The notes beneath the pieces were generated by a model that did no database searches, was not told the DNA's origin, and saw nothing but the letters and a program-made list of their open reading frames with translations. A stretch of DNA of 64,000 nucleotides, taken from NCBI GenBank assembly GCA_018828125.1, contig JAHJWB010000006.1:1-64000 (forward strand), written 5' to 3'. This stretch comes from Gammaproteobacteria bacterium (GTDB lineage Bacteria > Pseudomonadota > Gammaproteobacteria > Burkholderiales > Burkholderiaceae_C). Every line of letters begins with the position of its first letter. Position 1 is the stretch's first letter. A program made the translations under genes and the position numbers. Positions 24,751 to 33,604 of this stretch are shown piece by piece.

Positions 24751-25660
24751 CGCCCTCACCCTCGACCAGATTCGCATGTTCGTGACCGTCGCCCAGGCTG
24801 GCAGCTTTCGCGCAGGGGCCACACGCGTGCTGCGCGCGCAATCGGCCGTCAGCCACGCCATCGCCAACCTGGAGACGCAACTTGATGTGCGCCTGTTCGA
24901 CCGCAGCGGCCACCGCCCCACGCTGACCGCGGCGGGCGAAGCCTTGCTGGAAGACGCCCATGCGGTGCTGCTGAAGGTGGACTTCATGCGGGCGCGCGCC
25001 CGGGGCTTGGGCGTAGGGGTGGAGATTGAGCTGTCGCTGGTGGCGGACACGCTCTACCCCCTGCCCATCATGGCCGCGGCGCTGCGGGACTTGCGCGAAA
25101 CCCACCCGTCAGTGCGCTTGCGCCTGAGCGTTGAACCGCTGGGCGGCCCGCTGCAGGCCCTGCGCGACAAGCGCTGCGACCTGGCCATCATGGCGGGCGA
25201 AGATTTTCTGGACCCGCGCATCGAAACCGAGGCCCTGCAGTCCGTGCCCATCATGGCCGTGGCGGCACGCAGCCACCCCCTGGCCCGGCGACGCAAGTCC
25301 CTCACCGGCATCGATCTGGCGGATCATTTGCAGATCGTGCTGGAAGACCCGACGGCGCTGTCTGAAGGACGCGATTTCGGTGTGCTGTCACCCCAAACAT
25401 TGCGGGTGGGCACACAAGACGCCAAACGCGCGCTGATCGTGGCCGGAGTCGGCTGGGGCCGCCTGCCCCAATGGGCAATCGACCGCGAGCTGGCCGACAA
25501 ACAGCTTGTGCCCCTGGCCGCCACCGCGCTCGGCCCGCACGGCGTGGCGCAGGTGCAAACCTATCTGGCCCACAGAACCGACCGCACCCTGGGCGTGGCG
25601 GCAACAGCGTTGCGCAATGCATTGCATCGGCAGGCCACGGCGCCCGTCGCACGCGGGTGA
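24743..25660 (+). CDS. LysR-family transcriptional regulator
   Basis: The 305-residue protein has the N-terminal winged helix-turn-helix (about 5-65; [20 protein letters not shown] and [16 protein letters not shown]) and a type 2 periplasmic-binding effector domain. Its start lies within a palindromic operator shared with the divergent wrbA-MFS operon, which it probably activates in response to a quinone or similar effector. No Shine-Dalgarno sequence is clear; the ATG matches the usual LysR start [11 protein letters not shown]. Confidence 0.88.
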   Translation: MLDALTLDQIRMFVTVAQAGSFRAGATRVLRAQSAVSHAIANLETQLDVRLFDRSGHRPTLTAAGEALLEDAHAVLLKVDFMRARARGLGVGVEIELSLVADTLYPLPIMAAALRDLRETHPSVRLRLSVEPLGGPLQALRDKRCDLAIMAGEDFLDPRIETEALQSVPIMAVAARSHPLARRRKSLTGIDLADHLQIVLEDPTALSEGRDFGVLSPQTLRVGTQDAKRALIVAGVGWGRLPQWAIDRELADKQLVPLAATALGPHGVAQVQTYLAHRTDRTLGVAATALRNALHRQATAPVARG

Positions 25661-25703
25661 CACTGCCCGTGGACTCGGCCATCCCTCCCTGCCTGGCTGC
25701 GGG

Positions 25704-26663
25704 TCAGGGTCCGCCAAGCTGCGCTGCCGGGTTGGGGTAACTTGGAAGGCGCGGCGCCCCTGCCTTCACGCGGCGCACCGGTAAGTCGGTGGTGAGGCGC
25801 TGCACGGCCAACACACGGGACGCGGGTTCAAAGTTGTGCGGCACCACCAGCACGTCTGTGCGCGCGTGGCGCACGATGCGTTGCGCCACGCTCCCGAAAA
25901 ACAGATCAGACAGCGCGGAAGCCGGGTGCTTGCCCACGACGATCAGGTCTGCCGCCGTGTTCTGCTGCTGCACCACCACCTGCCGGGCAGGGTCACCTCG
26001 GCCAATGCAGGCCGACAGCCGGTTGCGCCGTGCGTCGTACGAATCGGTCAGCGTGAACATCCGGTCTTGCGCATGGCGTCGGCACTGCTCCCGGTAAGCC
26101 TGAATCGCCGGCTCGGATACTTCGGCATACCGCAACTTGCCCTCGTTGACCGTGCTGATGGCATGAAACAATTCGACCCGCGCTGACGAATGCAGCGCAA
26201 AGCCCAGTTCGACCAGCCGGTGCGACACCTGTGAGAGGTCCACCGCGACGATCAGGCTTTGGTACGGCTGGCTGGCCAGACTGCGCACCACGATGACAGG
26301 GCGCGGACAGGTGCGCAGCATCTGGATGGCCGGATGCGCAGCGCTGGACCCCATGCGCAGCCCGCGCACCGGCGCTGTGCCCCACACCACAAGATCGGCT
26401 CCCGACGCCTCGCGGGCAAAATCCGCAGCCGAAAAGTCGATGCGCGTTGCCGCTTGGACGTGAATGTTGTGCCGCTGCCGAAGCTGCAGCGCGTGGTGCG
26501 ACAGGCGCACAGCCGCATCCGGCGGAGGGGCCTCCCCCGGATGGGCCCGATAGACGAGCGTCAGCGACGCACCGTGCTCCACACACAGCAGCGCTGCGCG
26601 TGCGAGTGCGTGGCCTCCCTGCAAAGAGAAATCAGTGACGGCGAGGATGGAACGAGGGGTCAT
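25704..26663 (-). CDS. tandem universal stress protein
   Basis: The 319-residue protein contains two UspA domains. The first runs from about 1 to 135 (SILAVTDFSLQGGHALARAA ... GADLVVWG). The second runs from about 140 to 285 (SLIVAVDLSQVSHRLVELGF ... AADLIVVGKHPASALSDLFFGS), whose G-x2-G-x9-G(S/T)-like ATP-binding loop is GKHPASALSDLFFGSVA. Tandem Usp proteins respond to starvation, oxygen or redox stress. It is convergent with the LysR gene, and a large palindromic element lies in its upstream gap. Confidence 0.88.
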   Translation of the reverse strand: MTPRSILAVTDFSLQGGHALARAALLCVEHGASLTLVYRAHPGEAPPPDAAVRLSHHALQLRQRHNIHVQAATRIDFSAADFAREASGADLVVWGTAPVRGLRMGSSAAHPAIQMLRTCPRPVIVVRSLASQPYQSLIVAVDLSQVSHRLVELGFALHSSARVELFHAISTVNEGKLRYAEVSEPAIQAYREQCRRHAQDRMFTLTDSYDARRNRLSACIGRGDPARQVVVQQQNTAADLIVVGKHPASALSDLFFGSVAQRIVRHARTDVLVVPHNFEPASRVLAVQRLTTDLPVRRVKAGAPRLPSYPNPAAQLGGP

Positions 26664-26798
26664 TGCGAAACGTCCTTCTGTTTTGAACAGCGCGCACCCA
26701 TGCAGCGGCGGCCGATGCGAGGCGGCGCCGGGTGGGCGACGGAGATGGTGGGCTCGGCCCGTGGTGGACCGCAGATTTACGGCAGAGGCGAGGGATGG

Positions 26799-26946
26799 TC
26801 TGCATAACTCTGGCGAGACTGTGGTGGTGCGGATCGGGATGGGCTACAAGGCGGTTTTTGCAGCCAATAGCATGCTATTGGCAAGAAAAGCAACGCCGTA
26901 GACCGCCCGAATCCGTGCTGCCACAGACCGCACAGAGTTGTGCAGA
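26799..26946. repeat. 148-bp imperfect palindrome with perfect 20-bp core
   Basis: The core GCCAATAGCATGCTATTGGC (26863-26882) is a perfect palindrome. The flanks stay symmetric about the same centre out to TCTGCATAACTCTG on the left and CAGAGTTGTGCAGA on the right, with about 62% complementarity and no net gap. It fills most of the 289-bp gap between the usp and rnk genes. In-frame readings of both strands give the same AANSMLLA-like peptide, which explains spurious ORFs there. It may be a mobile palindromic unit or a structured RNA. Confidence 0.75.
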
Positions 26947-26952
26947 GCGTCC

Positions 26953-27381
26953 CTATGTGAGGTAGTCGCCCGTGGCCTCGGGCTGGAACTGAATGCTCTC
27001 CACCACGGCCGCGCACTCCTCGCCGTGTGGCGTGTGCCACTTGGCCACATCACCTGTCCGCAGGCCCAGCAGGCTGATGCCCACGGGCGACAACACCGAG
27101 ATAAAACCCGCCGCCGGTTCGGCGTCCTGCGGGTAGCAAATGGTCAGCACCTGGCGCCGGTGGGTGTGCACATCCACCAGTTCCACGCGCGAATACATGG
27201 TGACCACGTCGGCCTGCACCGTGCGCGAACTGGTGACCTCCGCATTGGCCAGCAGGTCGTCCAGAACGGGGGGAACTTGCCGGTTGACCAGTTTGGTCAA
27301 CCGCGAATAGTCAAGATCGGTGAGGGTGCGCTCGCCGTGAACAACAACAACAACGCCAACAGCGGCTGCAGCAGCAGTCAT
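26953..27381 (-). CDS. rnk: Rnk-type nucleoside diphosphate kinase regulator (GreA/GreB C-terminal family)
   Basis: The 142-residue protein has a short helical N-terminal part (RTLTDLDYSRLTKLVNRQVP) and the GreA/GreB FKBP-like C-terminal domain (VDVHTHRRQVLTICYPQDAE, ISVLSPVGISLLGLRTGD). That combination is Rnk, which binds RNA polymerase near the secondary channel. The first 17 or so residues (Ala/Val run) come from an (ACA)n-like stretch and are unusual. The true start may be internal, but no better start codon with a ribosome site is visible. Confidence 0.8.
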   Translation of the reverse strand: MTAAAAAVGVVVVVHGERTLTDLDYSRLTKLVNRQVPPVLDDLLANAEVTSSRTVQADVVTMYSRVELVDVHTHRRQVLTICYPQDAEPAAGFISVLSPVGISLLGLRTGDVAKWHTPHGEECAAVVESIQFQPEATGDYLT

Positions 27382-27510
27382 GAGAAATCACTCCATCAAA
27401 TGCGGCTGTCGCTTGCCCCAAGGGGGTCCAACAGCCGCAACCGCGCGAGGCTGGTGCCCGGCGGTGGATGGTTGCGCTAAAAGGGGATGAGGAGAGGGGT
27501 GCCGCCGGGC

Positions 27511-27630
27511 CTAGGAATGTGCTGGCGTCGGCTGACGACGCGCGTTCTTCTTGGCCGCCGCTCGCGCGCAGACCGCTGCGTAAAGCAGTGCGGTCAGGGC
27601 GGCAAAGGTGCAAACCAAGAGGGTCGTCAT
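27511..27630 (-). CDS. possible 39-residue membrane peptide
   Basis: MTTLLVCTFAALTALLYAAV, followed by CARAAAKKNARRQ and a short tail, would be a single transmembrane helix with a positively charged cytoplasmic end. No strong ribosome site is seen. It lies 130 bp upstream of rnk on the same strand. Confidence 0.35.
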   Translation of the reverse strand: MTTLLVCTFAALTALLYAAVCARAAAKKNARRQPTPAHS

Positions 27631-27710
27631 GGGGGGAGTGTAGGCAACGTCACCGCATTTGGCAGCTATAGCCCCAAGGTCCTTGCCAGATAACAAGGGC
27701 TGCGAACTCA

Positions 27711-27770
27711 TATTTTGATAGCTAAAAGCGCTTGTCCATAAAGCTCTAGAAGCCAATTTGACTCATATTT
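27711..27770 (+). repeat. dispersed 55-bp repeat
   Basis: ATTTTGATAGCTAAAAGCGC, then AAAGCTCTAGAAGCCAATTTG and ACTCATATTTG; intergenic. Confidence 0.85.
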
Positions 27771-27810
27771 GCAGGCTAGCTCACGGCAGAGCGCACAACC
27801 GTGACGCCGT

Positions 27811-28107
27811 CTAGTCCGATGGGTCGCTGGCGGACCCGCGCAACGTCAACGCCAGAAAAGCCAGCATGAGGAGCGCCGAAGTGCCAACAAGGAGTGCGTA
27901 ACCAAGATGTGCGCGCTCCGGGCCGAACAGCGGTTCACCTAGCGTTGGGCCCCACTCGCAGAAAAGACCCACGCCACTTCTGCCAGACCGAGTGCAATGC
28001 CCCGCAAGATTCCCTGCGGTGGCCACGTCGTACGCGATATAGAAGGGGTAGCCCATGCCGAGCAGCAGCGCAACGGGAAAGAAAGCTTTTCGGATCAAGG
28101 CGCGCAT
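27811..28107 (-). CDS. small two-segment membrane protein, unknown
   Basis: The 98-residue product begins MRALIRKAFFPVALLLGMGY (positive-inside, hydrophobic). It has a polar loop with two cysteines (C in AGHCTRS and LFCEWGP) and a second hydrophobic segment LLVGTSALLMLAFLALTL. This suggests two transmembrane helices with a periplasmic Cys pair. No family is recognised. The 250 bp on its upstream side hold nothing I can name. Confidence 0.5.
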   Translation of the reverse strand: MRALIRKAFFPVALLLGMGYPFYIAYDVATAGNLAGHCTRSGRSGVGLFCEWGPTLGEPLFGPERAHLGYALLVGTSALLMLAFLALTLRGSASDPSD

Positions 28108-28359
28108 TTGAGTTCGTGGGGTTTAAATTCAGATGTAAACGGCCTGCCAAAGACAATCAGCTCGAAAGCAGGTGTTAAACCTCATCGTGCTCATGGCGCC
28201 ACACAGGAAAGGCGATAGCAAACCCAAGTGTCTCCAATCTATTCATTGCTTCACCGACAGCGCAAGAACCAGCGGTGGGGCCGCTTTTGGCTGCCCTTCC
28301 AGGAACGCAGGGCGCACCTGGAAAAAGTTACTGCCGCCAGTTCATCCCCCAGACGAGCG

Positions 28360-29001
28360 TCAACTTACGCTACGCGACATCCACAGGCGTATGCCCGCAT
28401 ACGCAAAAACTGCCGACAAAGTCGCGTTAATCCACCGTTGCGTTTTCAAATAGATCGAGCGCGCGACGGCGGTGGAGAACGCCACGGCATACCCGAAGAA
28501 GACACAGGCTCCAATGGCCGCACAGGACGCCACTACCGCGAGTGCTTGCCCTTGGCGTGAGTCGGGCGGGAGCGCCAGCGCAACGATAGAAAACCAGACG
28601 AAGATGGCCTTGGGGTTGGTGATGTGCATGCCGAAGCCCTTGGCGAACGCCCGGGCGTTGGAGATTGCATCGACATGCGCAGATTGCAGTGATGCGGTGG
28701 GCGCCCATGCAGATCGCGCGGCTTTCCAGGACAGGTACAGCAGGTAGGCGCCACCCAAGAGCTTGAGCAGGACCATCGTCCATGAGTAGGCGAGCATGAA
28801 CGCAGACAAGCCAAGTGCTGCCGCCAGGCCCCACACAAACGAACCGCAAACAACGCCTGCCGCCAATGCCATGGCTTGCCTGCGGCCCTGGGACATGGCG
28901 GTGGCCATGATGGCCATGTTGCTCGGCCCTGGGCTTGCGACACCCAAGGCGTAGGCCGACAGCGCGATGGCGAGTGAAGGTGACAGGAGCTCGGAGGGCA
29001 T
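28360..29001 (-). CDS. LysE/RhtB-family amino acid exporter
   Basis: The 213-residue membrane protein has the family opening with SPGPSNMAIMATAMSQGRRQ, six hydrophobic segments and GFGMHITNPKAIFVWFSIVA in the middle. RhtB/LysE exporters expel amino acids or homoserine derivatives using the proton gradient; the substrate is unknown. It is monocistronic, with a dispersed repeat copy 126 bp upstream of its start. Confidence 0.88.
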   Translation of the reverse strand: MPSELLSPSLAIALSAYALGVASPGPSNMAIMATAMSQGRRQAMALAAGVVCGSFVWGLAAALGLSAFMLAYSWTMVLLKLLGGAYLLYLSWKAARSAWAPTASLQSAHVDAISNARAFAKGFGMHITNPKAIFVWFSIVALALPPDSRQGQALAVVASCAAIGACVFFGYAVAFSTAVARSIYLKTQRWINATLSAVFAYAGIRLWMSRSVS

Positions 29002-29126
29002 GGGTGGTGAAGTGGTGCTGTGTGGACTGGCGAAGCGCGTCCCTGCAGATTACACCCCGCTGAATGAAAGACAAGCGGCGCGAATCCGTGGAACCGTTGG
29101 TTCATCGCAGACCAGCGCATCACTCT

Positions 29127-29188
29127 GTTTTTCATAGCTACTAGCGCTTAATCCGTAAGCGCTATCGCCCTATTCCATTCAAATTTCA
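29127..29188 (+). repeat. dispersed 55-bp repeat
   Basis: TTTTCATAGCTACTAGCGCT, then GTAAGCGCTATCGCCC and TCAAATTTCAC. Diverged at its 3' half. Confidence 0.75.
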
Positions 29189-29298
29189 CGACTCGGCCAC
29201 CTCTGGGCGACATTCCACCCGCGCCGCCACGCAACGCCCACGCGCGCCATTGCGCAAGACGCAAACTGGGCGCGACGTGCGCGACGTGCGCTAAATCC

Positions 29299-30006
29299 TC
29301 AGGCTGCTTGCGGCAGGTAGCTGGGGCGCTTGGCCGTCATCGCGAGCTTGACGTGCTGCGTCAGCTCATCGGCCAGCACCTCGTCTGCGCCTGCTTCCAG
29401 GCCGTCCAGCGCGCGCTGCACGATCTGCACCGGGCTGGTCTTGGGCACGTCAAAGCCGCGCGTCAGGTCGGTATCGACATACGCCATGTGCAGCCCCAGC
29501 ACCTGGGTTTTTTGCGCGGCCAGCTCGTGGCGCAGTGCGTTGGTGAGCGACCAGGCGGCCGACTTGCTGGCCGAGTACGCCGCCAGCTCGCCGCCGTTCA
29601 CCCACGACGCTACAGAAAGCACATTGAGCAGCGCCCCGCCACCGTTGGCCTGCAGGACGGGTGCAAAGGCCTTGCTGACGCGCAGCACGCCAAAGACATT
29701 GGTCTCGAAAATGCGGCGCATGACCTCTTCGCTGTCGGCCGCTAGAAAGCCGCCGGGCTGGGCGATGCCTGCGTTGTTGATCACCAGAGTCACATCGGAC
29801 GCCAGCGCTGCGGCCGCCGCCACGTCTTCGGGGTTGTTGACGTCCAGGCGCAAGGCCTGCACGCCGGGTTGCGCGGTGATGGTGGAGGGGTCACGCGCGG
29901 CGGCGTAGACCTTGCGCGCACCGCGTGCGAGCAGCTCGCGGGCAAATGCCAGGCCGATGCCGCGATTGGCGCCGGTGATGAGGACAACAGCGTTTTCGAT
30001 CTTCAT
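29299..30006 (-). CDS. short-chain dehydrogenase/reductase
   Basis: The 235-residue Rossmann enzyme has the NAD(P) motif TGANRGIG (about 11-18), NNAG in LVINNAGIAQPG, and the catalytic Ser followed by Y-x3-K (YSASKSAAWSL). An Arg pair downstream of the first strand (AARDPS) hints at NADP preference. It is downstream of the alcohol dehydrogenase gene and the TetR gene, all minus strand, with an operator before the pair. It probably works with the dehydrogenase on an electrophilic carbonyl compound; the substrate is unknown. Confidence 0.85.
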   Translation of the reverse strand: MKIENAVVLITGANRGIGLAFARELLARGARKVYAAARDPSTITAQPGVQALRLDVNNPEDVAAAAALASDVTLVINNAGIAQPGGFLAADSEEVMRRIFETNVFGVLRVSKAFAPVLQANGGGALLNVLSVASWVNGGELAAYSASKSAAWSLTNALRHELAAQKTQVLGLHMAYVDTDLTRGFDVPKTSPVQIVQRALDGLEAGADEVLADELTQHVKLAMTAKRPSYLPQAA

Positions 30007-30118
30007 GGGAATATCTCCAGGGGTTGGTTGGGATGGTTGGGAATGAACGGGGGATGGGTTGGCGAGATGTGCGGGGCGGGGGATCAGCGGCGGTCGCTCA
30101 GTGGGTGCGCTAAGACGC

Positions 30119-31120
30119 TCAGCGCACCTTGATCACGACCTTGCCCTTGGTACGGCCGGATTCCACGTAGGCAATGGCTTCGTTGGTTGCGTCGAAGGGG
30201 AAAACCTTGTCGATCACAGGGCGGATGGCGCCTGCGTCGACGAGGCGCGTGATTTCTTGCAACTGGCTGCCCTCTGCCCGCATGAACAAAAACGAGTAGC
30301 CGATGCCCAGCGCCTGGGCACGGCGCTGGGTGCCCGCGCTCAGCAGGCGAAACACCACACGCAAAATACCGGGCGCGCGAACGGTCTGGCCGAACGCAGG
30401 ATCGGGCGGACCGGAGACGGAGACGACCTGGCCGCCTTCTTTCAGCACGCGCAATGACTTGGCCAGCGCCTTGCTGTCCTGGCTGTGCAGCACCATGTCG
30501 TAGTCGTGCAGTACGTAATCAAAGTCCTGCTGGCGATAGTCGATGACAAAGTCCGCGCCCAGGCTTTGCACCAGCGCGGCATTGCCCGCGCTGGCGGTGG
30601 TGGCCACGGTGGCGCCCAGGTGCTTGGCCAGCTGGATGGCGATGCTGCCCAGGCCGCCTGAGCCCGCCTGGATGAAGACCTTCTGCCCTTTCTGGATCTG
30701 GGCCTTCTCGACCAGGGCCTGCCAAGCGGTCAGGGCCACCAGGGGGATCGAGGCCGCCTCTTCCATGGTCAGGCAGCGGGGCTTGATGGCCAGCGAAGAC
30801 TCCTTCACCGCGATGAGTTCGGCAAAGGTGCCAATGTGAAAGTCGTCCGCCCGGGCATAGACCTCGTCGCCGGGCTTGAACTGCCGCACGCGCGGGCCCA
30901 CACGCACCACCACGCCCGCCACGTCGTGCCCCAGGATGAGCGGCATTTTGTAGGGAAGGATGAGCTTGAACTCACCATTCCGGATCTTGGCGTCGAGCGG
31001 GTTGACGCCTGCGGCGTGCACCTCGACCAGCACCTCGTCGTCACTCAAGGACGGCGCGGAAACTTCGGCGGACCTGAGCGCGCCCCCTTTGATATAGCGA
31101 TCCAGAACAAAGGCCTTCAT
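30119..31120 (-). CDS. NADP-dependent zinc-less alcohol dehydrogenase / quinone oxidoreductase family
   Basis: The 333-residue medium-chain dehydrogenase has a GroES-like half (GHDVAGVVVRVGPRVRQFKP, in parts GHDVAGVV) and a Rossmann half with AGSGGLGSIAIQLAKHLGA. It lacks the catalytic-zinc cysteine ligand, so it belongs to the quinone oxidoreductase branch. AAAAGGAA lies before ATG 31120. A TetR-type operator is 64-84 bp upstream of that ATG, and the SDR gene follows after 112 bp. The pair is probably induced by a reactive carbonyl or quinone. Confidence 0.85.
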   Translation of the reverse strand: MKAFVLDRYIKGGALRSAEVSAPSLSDDEVLVEVHAAGVNPLDAKIRNGEFKLILPYKMPLILGHDVAGVVVRVGPRVRQFKPGDEVYARADDFHIGTFAELIAVKESSLAIKPRCLTMEEAASIPLVALTAWQALVEKAQIQKGQKVFIQAGSGGLGSIAIQLAKHLGATVATTASAGNAALVQSLGADFVIDYRQQDFDYVLHDYDMVLHSQDSKALAKSLRVLKEGGQVVSVSGPPDPAFGQTVRAPGILRVVFRLLSAGTQRRAQALGIGYSFLFMRAEGSQLQEITRLVDAGAIRPVIDKVFPFDATNEAIAYVESGRTKGKVVIKVR

Positions 31121-31183
31121 ACGGATTCCTTTTTGGCGGGCGCTTGATGAGGCGCCGGCGAGTTGCAAAGGCTGGCTTCAAAA

Positions 31184-31204
31184 TTTCGCATGACAAACAT
31201 CATA
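31184..31204 (-). promoter_or_regulatory. predicted TetR operator upstream of the ADH gene
   Basis: TTTCGCATGA-N6-TCATA is identical in the fixed positions to the site over the tetR start (31866-31886). The half-sites ATGA and TCAT are inverted. The spacing is the same, six bases, in both copies. Confidence 0.7.
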
Positions 31205-31276
31205 TAAAAAGACAAAAAAGGGGCGCTATTGCACAGAGATCCCGATTCCGAAGAGCGCCTGGTGAGTGGTTTTGCG

Positions 31277-31873
31277 TCAGGCTGCTTGCGCAGGCAACAG
31301 GTGCTTGAGCGCGGCGTTGCGCAGGCTGTCTGACAACGCAACATCGTCTACCGCCCGGGCAAGCACCAGGGCACCCACCATGGTGGACAGGATGACAAGC
31401 GCTTGTTCGTGGGTCTCTGGCTGGCCCCACTGCGGTGACTGGCGTGCTATCAGATCGACCATTTCCTTGACGTGCCGGGTGGTGACGCGCCGCACGTCGG
31501 GCGACTGGCGCGAGGTTTCAGAGCCCAGCGCTGCCAGCGGGCAACCCATTTCGACGCTCTCGACATGCTGGCGCGAGAGATAGGCCTGAAGCATAGTGGC
31601 CATCGCCTGCGAAGAGGGCTCCCCCGCCACCGCGCCGGCCACTGAGGCCACAGACTGGACACAAGCCTGCGTGGCCGCTTCAGCCAGCATGGCGTCACGA
31701 GACTCGAAGTGCGCATAGAAGCCGCCATGCGTCAGGCCCGCCTCCTTCATGATGTCTGCCACCCCGGTGCCGTGGTAACCGTTGCGACGGATCGCCCGCG
31801 CGGCCACGGACACGATGCGCTCGTGGGTCGCCTCCTTGGCAGCGGTTCGGGCGTTAGGCTGTTTGTTTCGCAT
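31277..31873 (-). CDS. TetR/AcrR-family repressor
   Basis: The 198-residue protein has the TetR helix-turn-helix (about 15-60; ERIVSVAARAIRRNGYHGTG and EAGLTHGGFYAHFESRDAML). The C-terminal domain resembles the TetR_C group that senses lipophilic or reactive compounds. The start could be ATG 31873 or ATG 31885. The 31873 start has no ribosome site but sits 7 nt after a TATGAT -10 hexamer, which suggests a leaderless message. A shared operator implies that it represses itself and the ADH-SDR genes. Confidence 0.85.
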   Translation of the reverse strand: MRNKQPNARTAAKEATHERIVSVAARAIRRNGYHGTGVADIMKEAGLTHGGFYAHFESRDAMLAEAATQACVQSVASVAGAVAGEPSSQAMATMLQAYLSRQHVESVEMGCPLAALGSETSRQSPDVRRVTTRHVKEMVDLIARQSPQWGQPETHEQALVILSTMVGALVLARAVDDVALSDSLRNAALKHLLPAQAA

Positions 31874-31919
31874 GATACAAATCATACGACAAACAGATCA
31901 TCACAGCAAGCCTCCAATA
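31866..31919 (-). promoter_or_regulatory. tetR promoter with overlapping operator, leaderless start
   Basis: On the minus strand TTGCTG, 17 bp, then TATGAT form a promoter. The ATG follows TATGAT by 7 nt, where transcription would start. The operator TTTCGCATGA-N6-TCATA (31866-31886) overlaps the -10 and the start codon. A longer inverted pair CTGTTTGT/ACAAACAG encloses it. Confidence 0.6.
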
Positions 31920-32050
31920 TCCGCAGGTATTTGCGCGGGGGCCACTGACCAAACATACCCAAAAGTCGAGTCTGCATGAGGGACTGGGGAGAGCGGGCGC
32001 GGTGATCGGGTTGCGGAGATCGGGTTGCGGAGATCGAAAGTCGCAGGTCT

Positions 32051-32104
32051 GAATTTGATAGCGCCTTGCGCAATACCAGCAAGCGTTAGCGGCCAATTCT
32101 CTTG
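32051..32104 (+). repeat. dispersed 55-bp repeat, diverged
   Basis: GAATTTGATAGCGCCTTGCGC, then CAAGCGTTAGCGGCCAATTCT. It ends at the stop codon of the sulfate-binding protein gene. Confidence 0.7.
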
Positions 32105-33127
32105 TTATTTACGCGCATAAATCTGGTCAAAGCTCGCGTTGTCATCAAAGTGCTCCTTAGCTGCCCTGTCCCAGCCACCGAACGCGTCGTTGATGGTGAA
32201 CAGCTTGAGCTTGGGGAATTGCTTGGCGTACTTGGCCTTGGCCTTGTCAGAAATGGCGGGGCGGTAGAAATGCTTGCCGGCAATGTCCTGGCCTTCTTCG
32301 GTGTACAGGTACTGCAGGTAGGCCTCGGCCACGGCGCGGGTGCCCTTCTTGTCCACGTTCTTGTCCACCACGGTCACGGCAGGCTCAGCGAGGATGGAGA
32401 TGGACGGGGCGATCACGTCAAATTTGGCGCCAAACTCCTTCTCCAGCAAATAGGCCTCGTTCTCCCAGGCGATCAGCACGTCGCCCTGGTTGCGCTGCGC
32501 GAAGGTGATGGTGGACCCGCGTGCGCCGGTGTCCAGCACGGGCACGTTGCCATACAGCTTGGCGACGAAGTCCTTGGCCTTCGCATCGCCGCCGTACTTG
32601 CGCTTGGCAAATTCCCAGGCGGCCAGGTAGTTCCAGCGCGCGCCGCCCGAGGTCTTGGGGTTGGGCGTGATCGCCTTCACGTCGGGGCGGACCAGGTCGT
32701 CCCAGTCTTTGATGCCCTTGGGGTTGCCCTGCCGCACCACCAGCACGATGGTCGAGGTGTAGGGCGAGCTGTTGTGCGGAAGGCGCTTTTGCCAGTCTTT
32801 CGGAATCCAGCCGCCATTGGTGTGCAGCGCGTCGGTGTCACCGGCCAGGGCCAGGGTGGCTACGTCGGCTTCCAGCCCGTCGATGATGGAACGCGCCTGC
32901 TTGCCCGATCCGCCGTGGCTTTGTTTGAAGTTCACGTCCTGGCCCGTCTTGGCCTTCCAGTGCTTGGCGAACGCCTGGTTGAAGTCCACATACAACTCGC
33001 GGGTCGGGTCGTACGAGACATTGAGCAGCGTCACCGACTGCGCAAACGACGGCAAAGCCGTCAGGGCCAAACTCCCAACCAGGGCGGCGGCGAGTGGAAA
33101 CTTGATAAAGTCGCGGCGAAAGTTCAT
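32105..33127 (-). CDS. sbp: sulfate ABC transporter periplasmic substrate-binding protein
   Basis: The 340-residue protein has a signal peptide ([20 protein letters not shown] ... PSFAQS) and the family signatures [27 protein letters not shown] and [14 protein letters not shown]. It binds sulfate in the periplasm for CysTWA-type uptake; the permease and ATPase genes are not in the window. GAGG lies before ATG 33127. A dispersed repeat abuts its stop. Its neighbourhood with cys genes 3.5 kb away fits shared sulfur control, although no regulator site is proven. Confidence 0.93.
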   Translation of the reverse strand: MNFRRDFIKFPLAAALVGSLALTALPSFAQSVTLLNVSYDPTRELYVDFNQAFAKHWKAKTGQDVNFKQSHGGSGKQARSIIDGLEADVATLALAGDTDALHTNGGWIPKDWQKRLPHNSSPYTSTIVLVVRQGNPKGIKDWDDLVRPDVKAITPNPKTSGGARWNYLAAWEFAKRKYGGDAKAKDFVAKLYGNVPVLDTGARGSTITFAQRNQGDVLIAWENEAYLLEKEFGAKFDVIAPSISILAEPAVTVVDKNVDKKGTRAVAEAYLQYLYTEEGQDIAGKHFYRPAISDKAKAKYAKQFPKLKLFTINDAFGGWDRAAKEHFDDNASFDQIYARK

Positions 33128-33286
33128 GGGCTGGCCTCTTTTGAATGAATGGGTTGCGGTGCAAGACACCAACGAAACGCATTCTGGAAGGCAGCTCTTA
33201 AAACTGGAACTACTGAGATTTCAGTTCTAAATATCCAAATCATCTGAGCGAGTCGATTTTCGCTCCCCCACACACAAGGAATCCCC

Positions 33287-33559
33287 ATGGCACGCACCGT
33301 TCAATGCATCAAGCTCGGCAAGGAAGCTGAAGGCCTCGACTTTCCTCCCTACCCCGGCGAGCTGGGCAAGCGCATCTGGGAAGGCGTCAGCAAGGAGGCT
33401 TGGGCGGGCTGGCTCAAGCACCAGACCATGCTGGTCAACGAAAACCGCTTGAACCTGGCCGATGCGCGTGCACGCCAGTACTTGGCGCGGCAGATGGAAA
33501 ACCACTTCTTTGGCGGCGGCGCAGACGCCGCGGCGGGATATGTCCCGCCCAGTGAGTAA
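33287..33559 (+). CDS. yggX: Fe(II)-trafficking / oxidative damage protection protein
   Basis: The 90-residue protein is Ygg[21 protein letters not shown], then [20 protein letters not shown] and [17 protein letters not shown]. It buffers labile iron and protects Fe-S enzymes from superoxide. AAGGAA precedes the ATG. Odd point: its last 60 nt (33500-33559) are followed, after 33 nt, by a second diverged version of the same 60 nt ending in its own stop. The current 3' end may therefore have been acquired by recombination. Confidence 0.95.
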   Translation: MARTVQCIKLGKEAEGLDFPPYPGELGKRIWEGVSKEAWAGWLKHQTMLVNENRLNLADARARQYLARQMENHFFGGGADAAAGYVPPSE

Positions 33560-33576
33560 CGCAGTGGAGTACTGCG

Positions 33577-33604
33577 AAAGTGGTTTCGCTAAAACCACTT
33601 TTTT
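33577..33604 (+). terminator. Rho-independent terminator after yggX
   Basis: AAGTGGTTT (33578-33586) and AAACCACTT (33592-33600) form a perfect 9-bp stem with a 5-nt loop, followed by T's (33599-33604). The right arm and T-run are made by the first codons of the duplicated yggX end (Asn-His-Phe-Phe). Confidence 0.8.

Noticed and set aside
26635-27053. Short ORFs on both strands between the usp and rnk genes
   Set aside because: Their similar peptides come from the 148-bp palindrome; there is no independent coding support.
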